Source of the DNA: Hyphomonas beringensis
GTDB taxonomy: Bacteria; Pseudomonadota; Alphaproteobacteria; Caulobacterales; Hyphomonadaceae
Assembly (NCBI RefSeq): GCF_000682755.1
Contig: NZ_AWFF01000001.1
Coordinates: 248,001-312,000 of the forward strand
Length of the DNA: 64,000 bases
Direction of reading: 5' to 3'
Translations under genes and position numbers: made by a program
Notes under the pieces: model-generated
The model's database searches: none
What the model was told of the DNA's origin: nothing
Seen by the model: the letters and a program-made list of their open reading frames with translations, nothing else
Part shown: piece after piece, positions 45,063 to 53,039 of the stretch
How positions within the stretch are numbered: the first letter of the stretch is position 1
Layout: the number at the start of each line of letters is the position of its first letter

Positions 45063-45577
45063 TGGGACCGCTTGCACGACTTACCAGCGGCGACAATTAC
45101 TTCGAGCATTTCGAAGTCGGCCAGACCATCCGCCACTCGCGGGGGAAGACGATCACCAACCTAGAAAATGTGAACATCACAAACATGGTGATGAACACCG
45201 CTCACGGACATTTCAATGAAGACTTCATGGCCCGCTATGGCAAAAGCACGCGGAAGAGCGCGCCCGGCAAACGCGACAGTGATGTCATCTCCTATGGTGG
45301 CGTGAACTTTTCTATTGTCCTCGGCCTGTCTTCCCAGGACACGATAGAGAATGCCCTCGCCGAAACAGGGCTCGATAAAATCAGCCTGAAACACCCGGTC
45401 TTTCATGGCGACACGATCTACGCCTATTCCCGGGTGCTAGAGAAACGCGCAAGCGACCGTGCCGATGCAGGCATCATTGTATTCCAGCACTGGGGCGTCA
45501 ACCAGAACGATCAGATTGTCGCCGAGCTGCAGCGTACTGCCCTAATCAAGCGCCATTCACACTGGGGTAATCGCTAA
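45062..45577 (+). CDS. MaoC-family protein, mesaconyl-CoA-hydratase-like (half 2)
   Basis: A 171-residue hot-dog protein. The active-site His is kept (His50 in NTAHGHFNED), with Asn at the position of the usual Asp. SYGGVNFSIVLGLSSQDTIEN, SLKHPVFHGDTIYAYS and FQHWGVNQNDQIV are Mch-like. It likely hydrates an unsaturated acyl-CoA together with half 1. GGGAG at 7 bases supports the start at 45062; ATG 45056 is in frame but has no ribosome site. Itaconyl-CoA hydratase is an alternative MaoC function in similar operons. Confidence 0.84.
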   Translation: MGPLARLTSGDNYFEHFEVGQTIRHSRGKTITNLENVNITNMVMNTAHGHFNEDFMARYGKSTRKSAPGKRDSDVISYGGVNFSIVLGLSSQDTIENALAETGLDKISLKHPVFHGDTIYAYSRVLEKRASDRADAGIIVFQHWGVNQNDQIVAELQRTALIKRHSHWGNR

Positions 45578-46788
45578 TGAGTTTTGGGGCACTGTCTGAC
45601 ATCAGGATTGTCGACCTGACACAAATGCTAGCCGGGCCGTACGGCACGATGATGCTTGCCGATCATGGGGCCGAGGTCATCAAAGTTGAGAGCCCCACCG
45701 GAGACATGACGCGTCCGAACGGCCCCTGGCATACGGATGACGCGCAGAAAACTCATGGCGGCTATTTCCAGAGTGTGAACCGGAACAAGAAATCCATCGT
45801 GCTGGACCTGAAGTCCACTGACGGTCGCGACGCCCTACTGGCGCTGGTGCGTGACGCGGATGCGATCACGGAGAATTTCCGCGTAGGGGTGATGGAGAAG
45901 TTGGGTCTTTCCTATGAGACGCTACGGCAAGTGAACCCGAAACTTGTTTACGGCACGCTGCGCGGCTTTGGTGATCCGCGGACTGGCCATTCACCCTATG
46001 CCGAATGGCCAGCCTTCGATGTGGTCGCCCAGGCGATGGGCGGCATCATGGGAATTACCGGACCGGGCCCCGAGCATCCCACCAAGGTGGGTCCGGGTAT
46101 CGGCGACATTGTCCCGGGCATGATGCTGGCCTTCGGTGTGCTCGCCGCGATCCATCATGCGCGGCGGACCGGTACCGGGCAGTTTGTGGATGTCTCCATG
46201 TTGGATGCGGTGCTCGCGGTCTGCGAGCGCGCTGTCTACCAGCATGACATCACCGGAACCGTACCCGCCCCGTTGGGGAACGGCCATCCATTCATGTGCC
46301 CGTTCGGGCAATTTCCGGCGAAGGACGGCCACGTCACCATCGCCGCGCCGCACCAGAGTTTCTTCGAACGTCTTTGCGACCTTATCGATGTACCGGCGTT
46401 GAAAGATGACAAACGCTTCGCCTCGCCGGAGCTGCGCGGTCGCAACCGGGAAGTGCTGGAAGAGCTGCTGGCAGCAGCCACATCCTGTTTCACCAAGGCG
46501 GAACTGATGCAACGCCTCGGAGGGCAGATCCCGTTTGGGCCCGTCATGCAGATGGACGAGATTGCGGAAGATCCCCACTTCGCCGCCCGTGACATGATCG
46601 TTCCCGTCGAACAGCCGGGCTCTGCCCGTGCCACCCGTATCGCGGGCGTGCCCGTGAAATTAAGCGAAACGCCCGGCGGTATTCACAGCCGAGGACCGTA
46701 TCTCGGCGAGCATACTAAAGAGATCCTGCGCAGAGCCGGATTCACCGATTCACACATTGACAGACTACAGGCCGCCCTACCCGCCTGA
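45577..46788 (+). CDS. Family III (CaiB/BaiF) acyl-CoA transferase
   Basis: A 403-residue CoA transferase. Signatures are DLTQMLAGPYGTMMLADHGAEVIKVE at the N-terminus, YFQSVNRNKKSIVLDLK, DAITENFRVGVMEKLGL, and GPGIGDIVPGMMLAF with the catalytic Asp. Length is normal. It should transfer CoA (for example from succinyl-CoA) to the carboxylic acid that feeds the hydratase and lyase. Start and upstream stop overlap (TAATG). Confidence 0.93.
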   Translation: MSFGALSDIRIVDLTQMLAGPYGTMMLADHGAEVIKVESPTGDMTRPNGPWHTDDAQKTHGGYFQSVNRNKKSIVLDLKSTDGRDALLALVRDADAITENFRVGVMEKLGLSYETLRQVNPKLVYGTLRGFGDPRTGHSPYAEWPAFDVVAQAMGGIMGITGPGPEHPTKVGPGIGDIVPGMMLAFGVLAAIHHARRTGTGQFVDVSMLDAVLAVCERAVYQHDITGTVPAPLGNGHPFMCPFGQFPAKDGHVTIAAPHQSFFERLCDLIDVPALKDDKRFASPELRGRNREVLEELLAAATSCFTKAELMQRLGGQIPFGPVMQMDEIAEDPHFAARDMIVPVEQPGSARATRIAGVPVKLSETPGGIHSRGPYLGEHTKEILRRAGFTDSHIDRLQAALPA

Positions 46789-46808
46789 ACGAGAAGGATT
46801 CCCAAATC

Positions 46809-47726
46809 ATGAGTAAGCCAAAACGATCCATGCGCCTGCGTCGCTCGCAGCTCGCTGTTCCGGGCGTCAGCGAGAAGATGCTGACCAAGGCCGCCGCCAG
46901 TCAGGCTGATCATGTGTTCTGCGACCTAGAAGACGCCGTCGCCCCGTCCGCAAAGGCGGGCGCGCGCCAGACGATTGTCGATGCGCTCAATAATCTCGAC
47001 TGGGGCAACACGGTTCGCTGCGTGCGAGTCAACGACGTGACTACCGAATGGTGCCATGAAGACATCATCAGCATTGTCGAGGGTGCACGCGAAAACGTCG
47101 ACACGATCATGCTCACAAAGCCGATGACCGTGTCTGACGTCCTGTTTGCGGACAAGCTGTTGTCGCAGCTGGAAAAGAAGCTGGACCTGAAGAAACGTAT
47201 CGGCCTCGAATGCCTCATCGAAGAAGTCGAAGCAATGTACAATGTCTGGGACATCGCCCATTGCTGCGAGCGCTTGGAATGCCTGATCTTCGGCATGGGA
47301 GACTATGCCGCGAGTCAAGGCATGGCGGTAAAGCATATAGGCGGAACAGGTGGGTATCCTGGAGATATCTTCCACTATCCCCGCTACCAGCTCACCATCG
47401 CGTGCCGCGCGGCCGGCATCGATGCGGTCGACGGCCCGTTCGCGAATTTCAAGAATGACGCCGCCTATCGCGAGGAGTGCAAGCGCGCGCTGGCACTGGG
47501 TATGGTTGGCAAGTGGGCCATCCACCCGGCCCAAATCGAACCCGCTCTGCATGTCTTCTCTCCAATTAAGGAAGACGTCGACTTCGCGCGCGAGATCATC
47601 AGCGTGTATCGCAAAGCGGAAGCGGAAGGCATCGGCTCTGTCGGCCACAAAGGTGTGATGGTGGACGCGGCTTCTGCACGGCTTTTCCAGAACACGGTCG
47701 ATCGCGCCGACCTGATCGGAATGTAA
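46809..47726 (+). CDS. HpcH/HpaI (CitE-like) aldolase, malyl-/beta-methylmalyl-CoA lyase type
   Basis: A 305-residue lyase of the CitE superfamily. RRSQLAVPGVSEKMLTKAA, HVFCDLEDAVAP (Mg2+ acid), RIGLECLIEEVEAM (Mg2+ Glu), FGMGDYAAS, DGPFANFKN and GKWAIHPAQIEPA match malyl-CoA lyase-type enzymes more closely than plain CitE. The expected reaction is retro-Claisen cleavage of a malyl-type CoA ester to glyoxylate or pyruvate and a shorter acyl-CoA. It follows the CoA transferase by 20 bases. Confidence 0.88.
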   Translation: MSKPKRSMRLRRSQLAVPGVSEKMLTKAAASQADHVFCDLEDAVAPSAKAGARQTIVDALNNLDWGNTVRCVRVNDVTTEWCHEDIISIVEGARENVDTIMLTKPMTVSDVLFADKLLSQLEKKLDLKKRIGLECLIEEVEAMYNVWDIAHCCERLECLIFGMGDYAASQGMAVKHIGGTGGYPGDIFHYPRYQLTIACRAAGIDAVDGPFANFKNDAAYREECKRALALGMVGKWAIHPAQIEPALHVFSPIKEDVDFAREIISVYRKAEAEGIGSVGHKGVMVDAASARLFQNTVDRADLIGM

Positions 47727-47759
47727 GCGCCCCAGCGAATAGATAAGAAAGATCACCCT

Positions 47760-48959
47760 ATGGCAGATGTAGACACTCAGGTCTCCACTCACACCGGCTA
47801 CTGGACCGAAGAACGTCTGATGATGCGCGAAATGGCACGCGACTTCGCCAAAAATGAAGTCCTCCCAGTTGCGAACAGGATCGATCCGGAACGAGGCGAC
47901 ATCCCCCAAAGCCTGATAGATAAGATGGGAGAGCTTGGCTTTTTCGGTATTCTGATCCCGGAAGAGTATGGTGGGTTGGGGCTCGGATACTTTGAATACT
48001 GTATCGTGGCCGAAGAACTCTCCCGAGCATGGATGTGCGCCGGATCAATCATAGCCAGAGGCAACACATTCTATCGCTCTATTCCCGCAAAAAACGATTC
48101 CGAAAAGCGCGAGAAGATCGCACTCATGGCACAGGGCAAGTATCTTGGCGCCATGGCGATGTCTGAGCCCAATGCTGGCTCGGACGTTGCTTCGATCACA
48201 TGCCGTGCTCGCAGGGATGATCACGAGTGGGTTGTGACGGGCAACAAATATTGGTGCACCTTCGCTGACCGGGCCAATTTCCTGAATGTGGTTTGCCGAA
48301 CGGATACGGATCCTGACGCACCGCGCTGGGCCGGATTGACATCTGTCATATTCGAAAAGCAGCCCGGTACTTTTCCAGAGGGTGTATTCGGCGCCCAGAT
48401 TCCGAAAATAGGCTATTTTGGGTGGAAGACATTTGAACTTGCCTTCGATCAAGCTAGAGCGCCTGTACAACCAACCCTCAGATCTGATGGCGAGGCATTC
48501 AAAACCATCGCATCCGGGCTTGAGGGTGCCCGTGCCCACACTGCGGCCCGCTCGATCGGTCTTGCCCAGGGCGCTCTGGAAGACGCCACGGCCTACGCAA
48601 AAGAACGCGTCCAGTTCGGGCAACCGATCAGCGACTTCCAAGCCATTCGCTTTAAGCTCGCTACCATGGCCACAGAAATCGAAGCAGCTCGTCAACTCAT
48701 GTACCACGTCTGTAACGAGATTGACTCCGGGCGGCGCTGCGACAAGGAGGCTGCGATGGTGAAATACTTTGCTGCTGAGATGGCCGAACGGACGACCAGC
48801 GAAGCCCTGCAAATTTTAGGTGGCGCTGGTTACACGACGCTTCATGCCGTGGAACGCTATTGGCGTGACGCACGCCTCACAAAGATTTTCGAAGGCAGCT
48901 CGGAAATCCAGCAACGCATTATTTCCGACTCCATCCTCGGAAAACCAACTATACGCTAG
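47760..48959 (+). CDS. Acyl-CoA dehydrogenase
   Basis: A 399-residue FAD enzyme. AMSEPNAGSDVASI (flavin site), GARAHTAARSIGLAQGALEDA, RVQFGQPISDFQAIRFKLA, QILGGAGYTTLHAVERYWRDARL and KIFEGSSEIQQRII with the catalytic Glu are all present. It should introduce the double bond hydrated by the MaoC pair. There is no strong ribosome site ahead of ATG 47760. Its stop shares four bases with the convergent IclR gene. Confidence 0.93.
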   Translation: MADVDTQVSTHTGYWTEERLMMREMARDFAKNEVLPVANRIDPERGDIPQSLIDKMGELGFFGILIPEEYGGLGLGYFEYCIVAEELSRAWMCAGSIIARGNTFYRSIPAKNDSEKREKIALMAQGKYLGAMAMSEPNAGSDVASITCRARRDDHEWVVTGNKYWCTFADRANFLNVVCRTDTDPDAPRWAGLTSVIFEKQPGTFPEGVFGAQIPKIGYFGWKTFELAFDQARAPVQPTLRSDGEAFKTIASGLEGARAHTAARSIGLAQGALEDATAYAKERVQFGQPISDFQAIRFKLATMATEIEAARQLMYHVCNEIDSGRRCDKEAAMVKYFAAEMAERTTSEALQILGGAGYTTLHAVERYWRDARLTKIFEGSSEIQQRIISDSILGKPTIR

Positions 48960-49729
48960 GAGAAGAGGATCTGCTCGTCTTGGTCTTTCAGCTGGCGGAC
49001 GGAATGCGCAAGTTCGTTCAGTGCCCCCAGGATCAGATCCTTCTTGCCTTCCACGCGGTCGACCCAGCCGCCGCAGCCTGCGCTCATCGCGTAGGCTCCA
49101 GGCATGCTTGGAAGTAGAATCGAAATCGCGCCGAGCCGCTCCATGGTTTCTCCCTTCGAGAAGGCATACCCACGGTTTTGCGTCAGCTCGACCTGTTCGA
49201 CGGCATGCTTGGCGGATTTCCGCCAATGCTCATTTTTCGCTTCGGAAATCGTTCTACGGACAATTTTGCTGACGGCTTCCTTACTTTCAAGCGTCAGCAG
49301 GCACCAACCGGTTGAACAACAGGCGAGCGGATAAAGCATTCCAGACTCAACCTGCGCGCGGGTCGGAGAGTTACCTTTCTGCGCAATAAGATATTGGGAG
49401 TAAATGCCATTGCGCATGGCGAGAATGGTGGACTCGCCGGTGACTCGGGCAACCTCACTTAAAAGCGCGGGGAGCTGTCCCGCACGCTGGTGTTGACGGC
49501 GTATCCAGGTTCCCAGCAACGATATACGCAGCGTCGGATAATAGGTTCGCCGCATTTCATTCTTCTCAAGATAACCGAGCGATACGAGCGACTTCGCCAG
49601 GACAGAAGTGCTCGACTGCGGCATACCGAGGGCTTCAGTGATCTCTTTGATCGTGAGGGGCCGTTGCTCGAGCGAGAAGAGTTCGAACAGCTCCAAAGTC
49701 CGCTGGGATGATTTGATTGATGCGTTCAT
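48956..49729 (-). CDS. IclR-family transcriptional regulator
   Basis: A 257-residue regulator. The N-terminal winged helix is TLELFELFSLEQRPLTIKEITEALGMPQSSTSVLAKSLVSLGYL (short parts conserved: QSSTSVLAKSL), followed by the IclR effector domain with ACCSTGWCLLT and GYAFSKGETMERLGAISI. GGGAGG lies 6 bases ahead of the ATG. The 16-bp palindrome at 49797-49812 lies 67 bases upstream, and related palindromes lie at four other promoters of the region, so this protein is the likely regulator of all of them and of itself. The effector is probably the growth substrate or a CoA-free acid. Confidence 0.92.
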   Translation of the reverse strand: MNASIKSSQRTLELFELFSLEQRPLTIKEITEALGMPQSSTSVLAKSLVSLGYLEKNEMRRTYYPTLRISLLGTWIRRQHQRAGQLPALLSEVARVTGESTILAMRNGIYSQYLIAQKGNSPTRAQVESGMLYPLACCSTGWCLLTLESKEAVSKIVRRTISEAKNEHWRKSAKHAVEQVELTQNRGYAFSKGETMERLGAISILLPSMPGAYAMSAGCGGWVDRVEGKKDLILGALNELAHSVRQLKDQDEQILFS

Positions 49730-49766
49730 GCTTGCCTCCCGTTCGATTCAATGCGTCGCAAATTTA

Positions 49767-49782
49767 CATCACATACATAATA
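49767..49782. promoter_or_regulatory. Degenerate second operator half-site
   Basis: CATCACATACATAATA matches the left half of the palindrome at 49797 exactly and the right half poorly. It is 14 bases from the better site, a distance allowing binding on the same or similar helix face. Confidence 0.4.
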
Positions 49783-49796
49783 CCAAAACCACAATT

Positions 49797-49812
49797 CATC
49801 ACATATGTGATG
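49797..49812. promoter_or_regulatory. Putative IclR operator (best-matching palindrome)
   Basis: CATCACATATGTGATG, a perfect 16-bp palindrome in the IclR promoter region. It is the reference for the five-site family (43101, 49797, 52969, 56066, 59518). Confidence 0.78.
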
Positions 49813-50046
49813 GATCAATTCGGGACATTGGAGTTCGTGCGCACAGAGAGAACATGCCCGTAACACAGTTACGGAAAAGCTCAGGGAAACGTGTGCGTGG
49901 AATCTCTGACACGCACTGTACCGGGACTGACTGCCAGCACAACTTTGTTGAAGGCATTGTGAGGGGTCATCGCATGGACACAGATGTGCCCAGTGTCTTC
50001 GACACAAATGCCCTGCGACTTTTGAACAAGCTCATCTGCGAGGCAG

Positions 50047-51417
50047 GTGCTCAAAGAGGGAGCCAGGACCCTGCCTGAACCACAGCTGACACAAACGATC
50101 GCCGACGCCGCCCTATCGTACTCCCACCGGAATTTGCCAGAGGATGTGGAGCACCTCGCCAGGCTTGTCATTCTCGACAATCTCGGATGCGCGATCCGGG
50201 GAGCAAGAGAACCACTGACGCAGTTCATCGGTGAAGAAGTTTTCGGACGCCAAATCGAGGCCCATGATCTTGTTGGTGGGCAACTGGAAGGCCCGCTACA
50301 TAGCCAGGCCATGCTATATGCCGGTGCCGCTCATGCGATCGACTTCGACGACACGCTGATCCCGGCGCGGTCCGCGCACGCAGGTAGCGCAGTCGTCGGC
50401 GCAGCCCTGCCGATTGGATGCAAACTAGGCGTGTCGGGGGGCGAATTGATTGCGGCTGTAGTCGCAGGCTATGAAACGGCTGCACGGATCGGCGCGCTAC
50501 TTCACCCTGACCACTACCTGCTTGGCTTTCATCCAACCGCCACGGTCGGAGTCTTCGGCGCTGCGGCAGCGGCCGGTAAGTTGATGAAATTCGACACGGC
50601 GAAGATGTGCGCGACCCTCGGCCTTGCCGCCACGCAGGCCTGTGGCCTGAAGTGCACATTCGGCACGATGGCAAAGCCCTACAACGCCGCGCATGCTGCT
50701 TCTGCCGGACTGCTCGCCGCGCGTCTCGTCGCCCGAGGATTCACGGCGCCACACGCCGCGCTCGAGGCCGAAAATGGGTATCTTTGTATGTTCCTCGGGC
50801 TCCCCGAAGCCGAGCGAAAGATAGAAGGCCCAGAAGTCCACCGTATCCGCGACAATGCATTCAAGTTCCACGCCGCCTGCCACGCAACTCACCCCATGAT
50901 CGAGGCCCTTCGCGCGCTCATGGCGGAGCATACTGACTTAGCCGGGCGCATTGATCGGGTCGATGTCTCCACCAACTCTCTTTGCCTGAAGACCGCATCT
51001 ATCGGAGAGCCGAAAACAGCACTTGAGGGAAAATTCTCCTTCTCACACGTCGCCGCTCTTGCGCTGGTTGGATGCGACACCACCTCCGATGCCGCCTATA
51101 GCGACGCCGCTATAAGAGATAAAACGCTGGCCGGACTGAGAGCGAAGGTCCACACCAATGATAGCGAGATGGACCATTTCAGAACCACTGTCACGATCTC
51201 GACCTGCGATGGCGGGCGCTATGAAATGAACTTCGACTTCCGGGCGCTCATGAACGATCGGGAAGCCGTCAGCTCACGTATAGAAACCAAATTCATCACC
51301 AATACGGCCAACGCGATCGGAAACGCGCAGGCACACCGGCTATACGCCGATGTGTTGGCTTTGGCAGCCTGCCCCAATATCGCGGACGTCTTCTGCATAC
51401 CCGGGCAGAACAGTTGA
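50047..51417 (+). CDS. MmgE/PrpD-family protein
   Basis: A 456-residue protein of the 2-methylcitrate dehydratase/cis-aconitate decarboxylase family. AHAIDFDDTLIPARSAHAGSAVVGAAL, GYETAARIGALL, GFHPTATVGVFGAAAAAGKLM, KPYNAAHAASAGLLAARLVARGF and NAFKFHAACHATHPMIEAL are family features. It should dehydrate or decarboxylate a hydroxy- or tricarboxylate; homologues accompany itaconate-degradation operons. The start is uncertain: GTG 50047 is the first possible codon and has a close GAGG. The stop is one base ahead of the convergent aldehyde dehydrogenase stop. Confidence 0.88.
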   Translation: MLKEGARTLPEPQLTQTIADAALSYSHRNLPEDVEHLARLVILDNLGCAIRGAREPLTQFIGEEVFGRQIEAHDLVGGQLEGPLHSQAMLYAGAAHAIDFDDTLIPARSAHAGSAVVGAALPIGCKLGVSGGELIAAVVAGYETAARIGALLHPDHYLLGFHPTATVGVFGAAAAAGKLMKFDTAKMCATLGLAATQACGLKCTFGTMAKPYNAAHAASAGLLAARLVARGFTAPHAALEAENGYLCMFLGLPEAERKIEGPEVHRIRDNAFKFHAACHATHPMIEALRALMAEHTDLAGRIDRVDVSTNSLCLKTASIGEPKTALEGKFSFSHVAALALVGCDTTSDAAYSDAAIRDKTLAGLRAKVHTNDSEMDHFRTTVTISTCDGGRYEMNFDFRALMNDREAVSSRIETKFITNTANAIGNAQAHRLYADVLALAACPNIADVFCIPGQNS

Positions 51418-52887
51418 TCAGATCAGCTTCTGTGTAATGTTCTTTGTCTGCATATAGGCCTTGATCGCGCCTATTCCACGTTCCCGGCCGACGCCGCTGC
51501 GCTTGTAGCCTCCCATCGGCACTTCAACCGTCTGCGCATGCCAGGCATTGATGTAAACCGTTCCCGCCTGCAGCTGGGCGGCGACACGATGGACCCGACT
51601 GGCATCCTGCGACCATATACCGGCGGCTAGACCGTAGTCCGTGTCATTTGCGATGGAAATGGCTTCCTCCTCGGTATCGAAGGGAATCAGCACGCCCACC
51701 GGCCCGAAAACCTCTTCTCGGACGATCTTCATGTCGGGCCTCACATCCGTGTAGATCGTTGGTTCGACATAAAATCCGCCGTCCAGACCCACGCCCCGCG
51801 CCGGGCCGCCCCCGGTGATGAGCCGAGCACCTTCTCTCCGTGCACTATCCATGTAGCCGAGCACCTTCTCGTACTGCATGCGGTTTGCAATGGGACCGAG
51901 ACAGGGAAACGGCTTGTCGACGCCAATGGGAATGCTCCGGGCGGCATCCGCGAGCATTTCGGAAAACCTGGCGAGAATGGACCGCTCCACGATAACGCGC
52001 GTGCCGGACGTGCAGATCTGACCGGAATTCGCGATGAACCCGAAAAGCACCTGCCGGACGGCAACGTCCAGCTTTGCGTCCGCGAACACGATGTCAGGTG
52101 ACTTGCCGCCCAGTTCCAACGTGACAGGCACGATTCGCTCTCCGGCAATTGCACCAATTCTGGCACCGGTCCGGACCGACCCGGTGAACGCAATTTTCTC
52201 GATATCTGGATGACGGACAAGCGGCTCACCGACGTCCGGCCCCGTCCCGGTAACAACATTCAGCACGCCTGCGGGTAAACCGGCCTCATGCGCGATCCGG
52301 GCAAGTTCGACCGTTGCGCGGGACGTGTATTCACTGGGCTTCACAACGACCGTATTGCCCGCCGCCAGCGCGGGCGCAACGCTCCGGGCGGCCTGATTCA
52401 AAGGCGCATTCCAGGGCGTGATGATCCCGACAACTCCATAAGGCTCATACAGCGTATAAGCCAGTGTCGACTCGTCGACGGGAATTGTATCCCCATGCAC
52501 CGAAGGGGCGAGCCCACCATAGTAAGTGAAATACTCCGCCGAGGCCGCGATGATGCCGGGCGACGCCTGAGAAGGCATCCCCATTTCACGAGTTTCGATC
52601 TCCGCTAGCGCCACAATGTGCTCCAGCAGGGCCGCGCCAATTTTCTGAATAATCACCCCCCGGTCGAGCGGACGCATTGCAGCCCAACTCGCACTGGCCG
52701 CCTTAGCTGACGCCACCGCGGCTCCGACATCATTTGCATTGCCCGACGCAACCCTCGCATAGACTGCACCATTCGAGGGGTCGACCGAATCGAAATAGTT
52801 ATCCGACTGCGGAGCAGTATCTTGTCCATCAATGAAATGAACTATTGTCCGCAAACCCGCTGAAGCCGTCGCAGTTTCCTGGATCAT
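51418..52887 (-). CDS. NAD(P)-dependent aldehyde dehydrogenase
   Basis: A 489-residue ALDH. PYGVVGIITPWNAPL, VKPSEYTS, FTGSVRTGARIG, LELGGKSPDIV (Glu base) and NSGQICTSGTRV (Cys nucleophile) are all present. It should oxidise the aldehyde made by the PQQ alcohol dehydrogenase of the same regulon. I start at 52887 (MIQETATAS); the frame is open 29 codons further but includes the operator. Convergent with the MmgE/PrpD gene. Confidence 0.93.
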   Translation of the reverse strand: MIQETATASAGLRTIVHFIDGQDTAPQSDNYFDSVDPSNGAVYARVASGNANDVGAAVASAKAASASWAAMRPLDRGVIIQKIGAALLEHIVALAEIETREMGMPSQASPGIIAASAEYFTYYGGLAPSVHGDTIPVDESTLAYTLYEPYGVVGIITPWNAPLNQAARSVAPALAAGNTVVVKPSEYTSRATVELARIAHEAGLPAGVLNVVTGTGPDVGEPLVRHPDIEKIAFTGSVRTGARIGAIAGERIVPVTLELGGKSPDIVFADAKLDVAVRQVLFGFIANSGQICTSGTRVIVERSILARFSEMLADAARSIPIGVDKPFPCLGPIANRMQYEKVLGYMDSARREGARLITGGGPARGVGLDGGFYVEPTIYTDVRPDMKIVREEVFGPVGVLIPFDTEEEAISIANDTDYGLAAGIWSQDASRVHRVAAQLQAGTVYINAWHAQTVEVPMGGYKRSGVGRERGIGAIKAYMQTKNITQKLI

Positions 52888-52968
52888 CTCTTTGCACCTT
52901 CCAAATATTATGTCGCTGAAATAGAGAATAGCCGGGACAGAATTGAATACTCTGCGCAGTTCCCCCTT

Positions 52969-52984
52969 CATCATATATGTGATT
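52969..52984. promoter_or_regulatory. Putative IclR operator between ALDH and CoA-transferase fusion genes
   Basis: CATCATATATGTGATT, an imperfect palindrome with the invariant right arm TGTGAT. It lies 81 bases before the ALDH start and 55 before the CoA-transferase fusion start, so one site could serve both directions. Confidence 0.68.
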
Positions 52985-53039
52985 CCGATACCGCTGTACT
53001 GGCTTCCTGCTATACGCTCATCAACAGTAGCAAAACTGA

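Larger units (their letters stand above)
49730..50046. other. Divergent IclR/MmgE-PrpD control region
   Basis: These 317 bases carry the operator-like palindrome and a degenerate second copy. No gene is convincing here. Confidence 0.55.

Noticed and set aside
45175-45193. CATCAC..GTGATG inverted repeat inside the second MaoC gene
   Set aside because: The arms match the operator but the spacer is 7 bases instead of 4 and it lies in coding sequence, so I do not count it as a sixth site.
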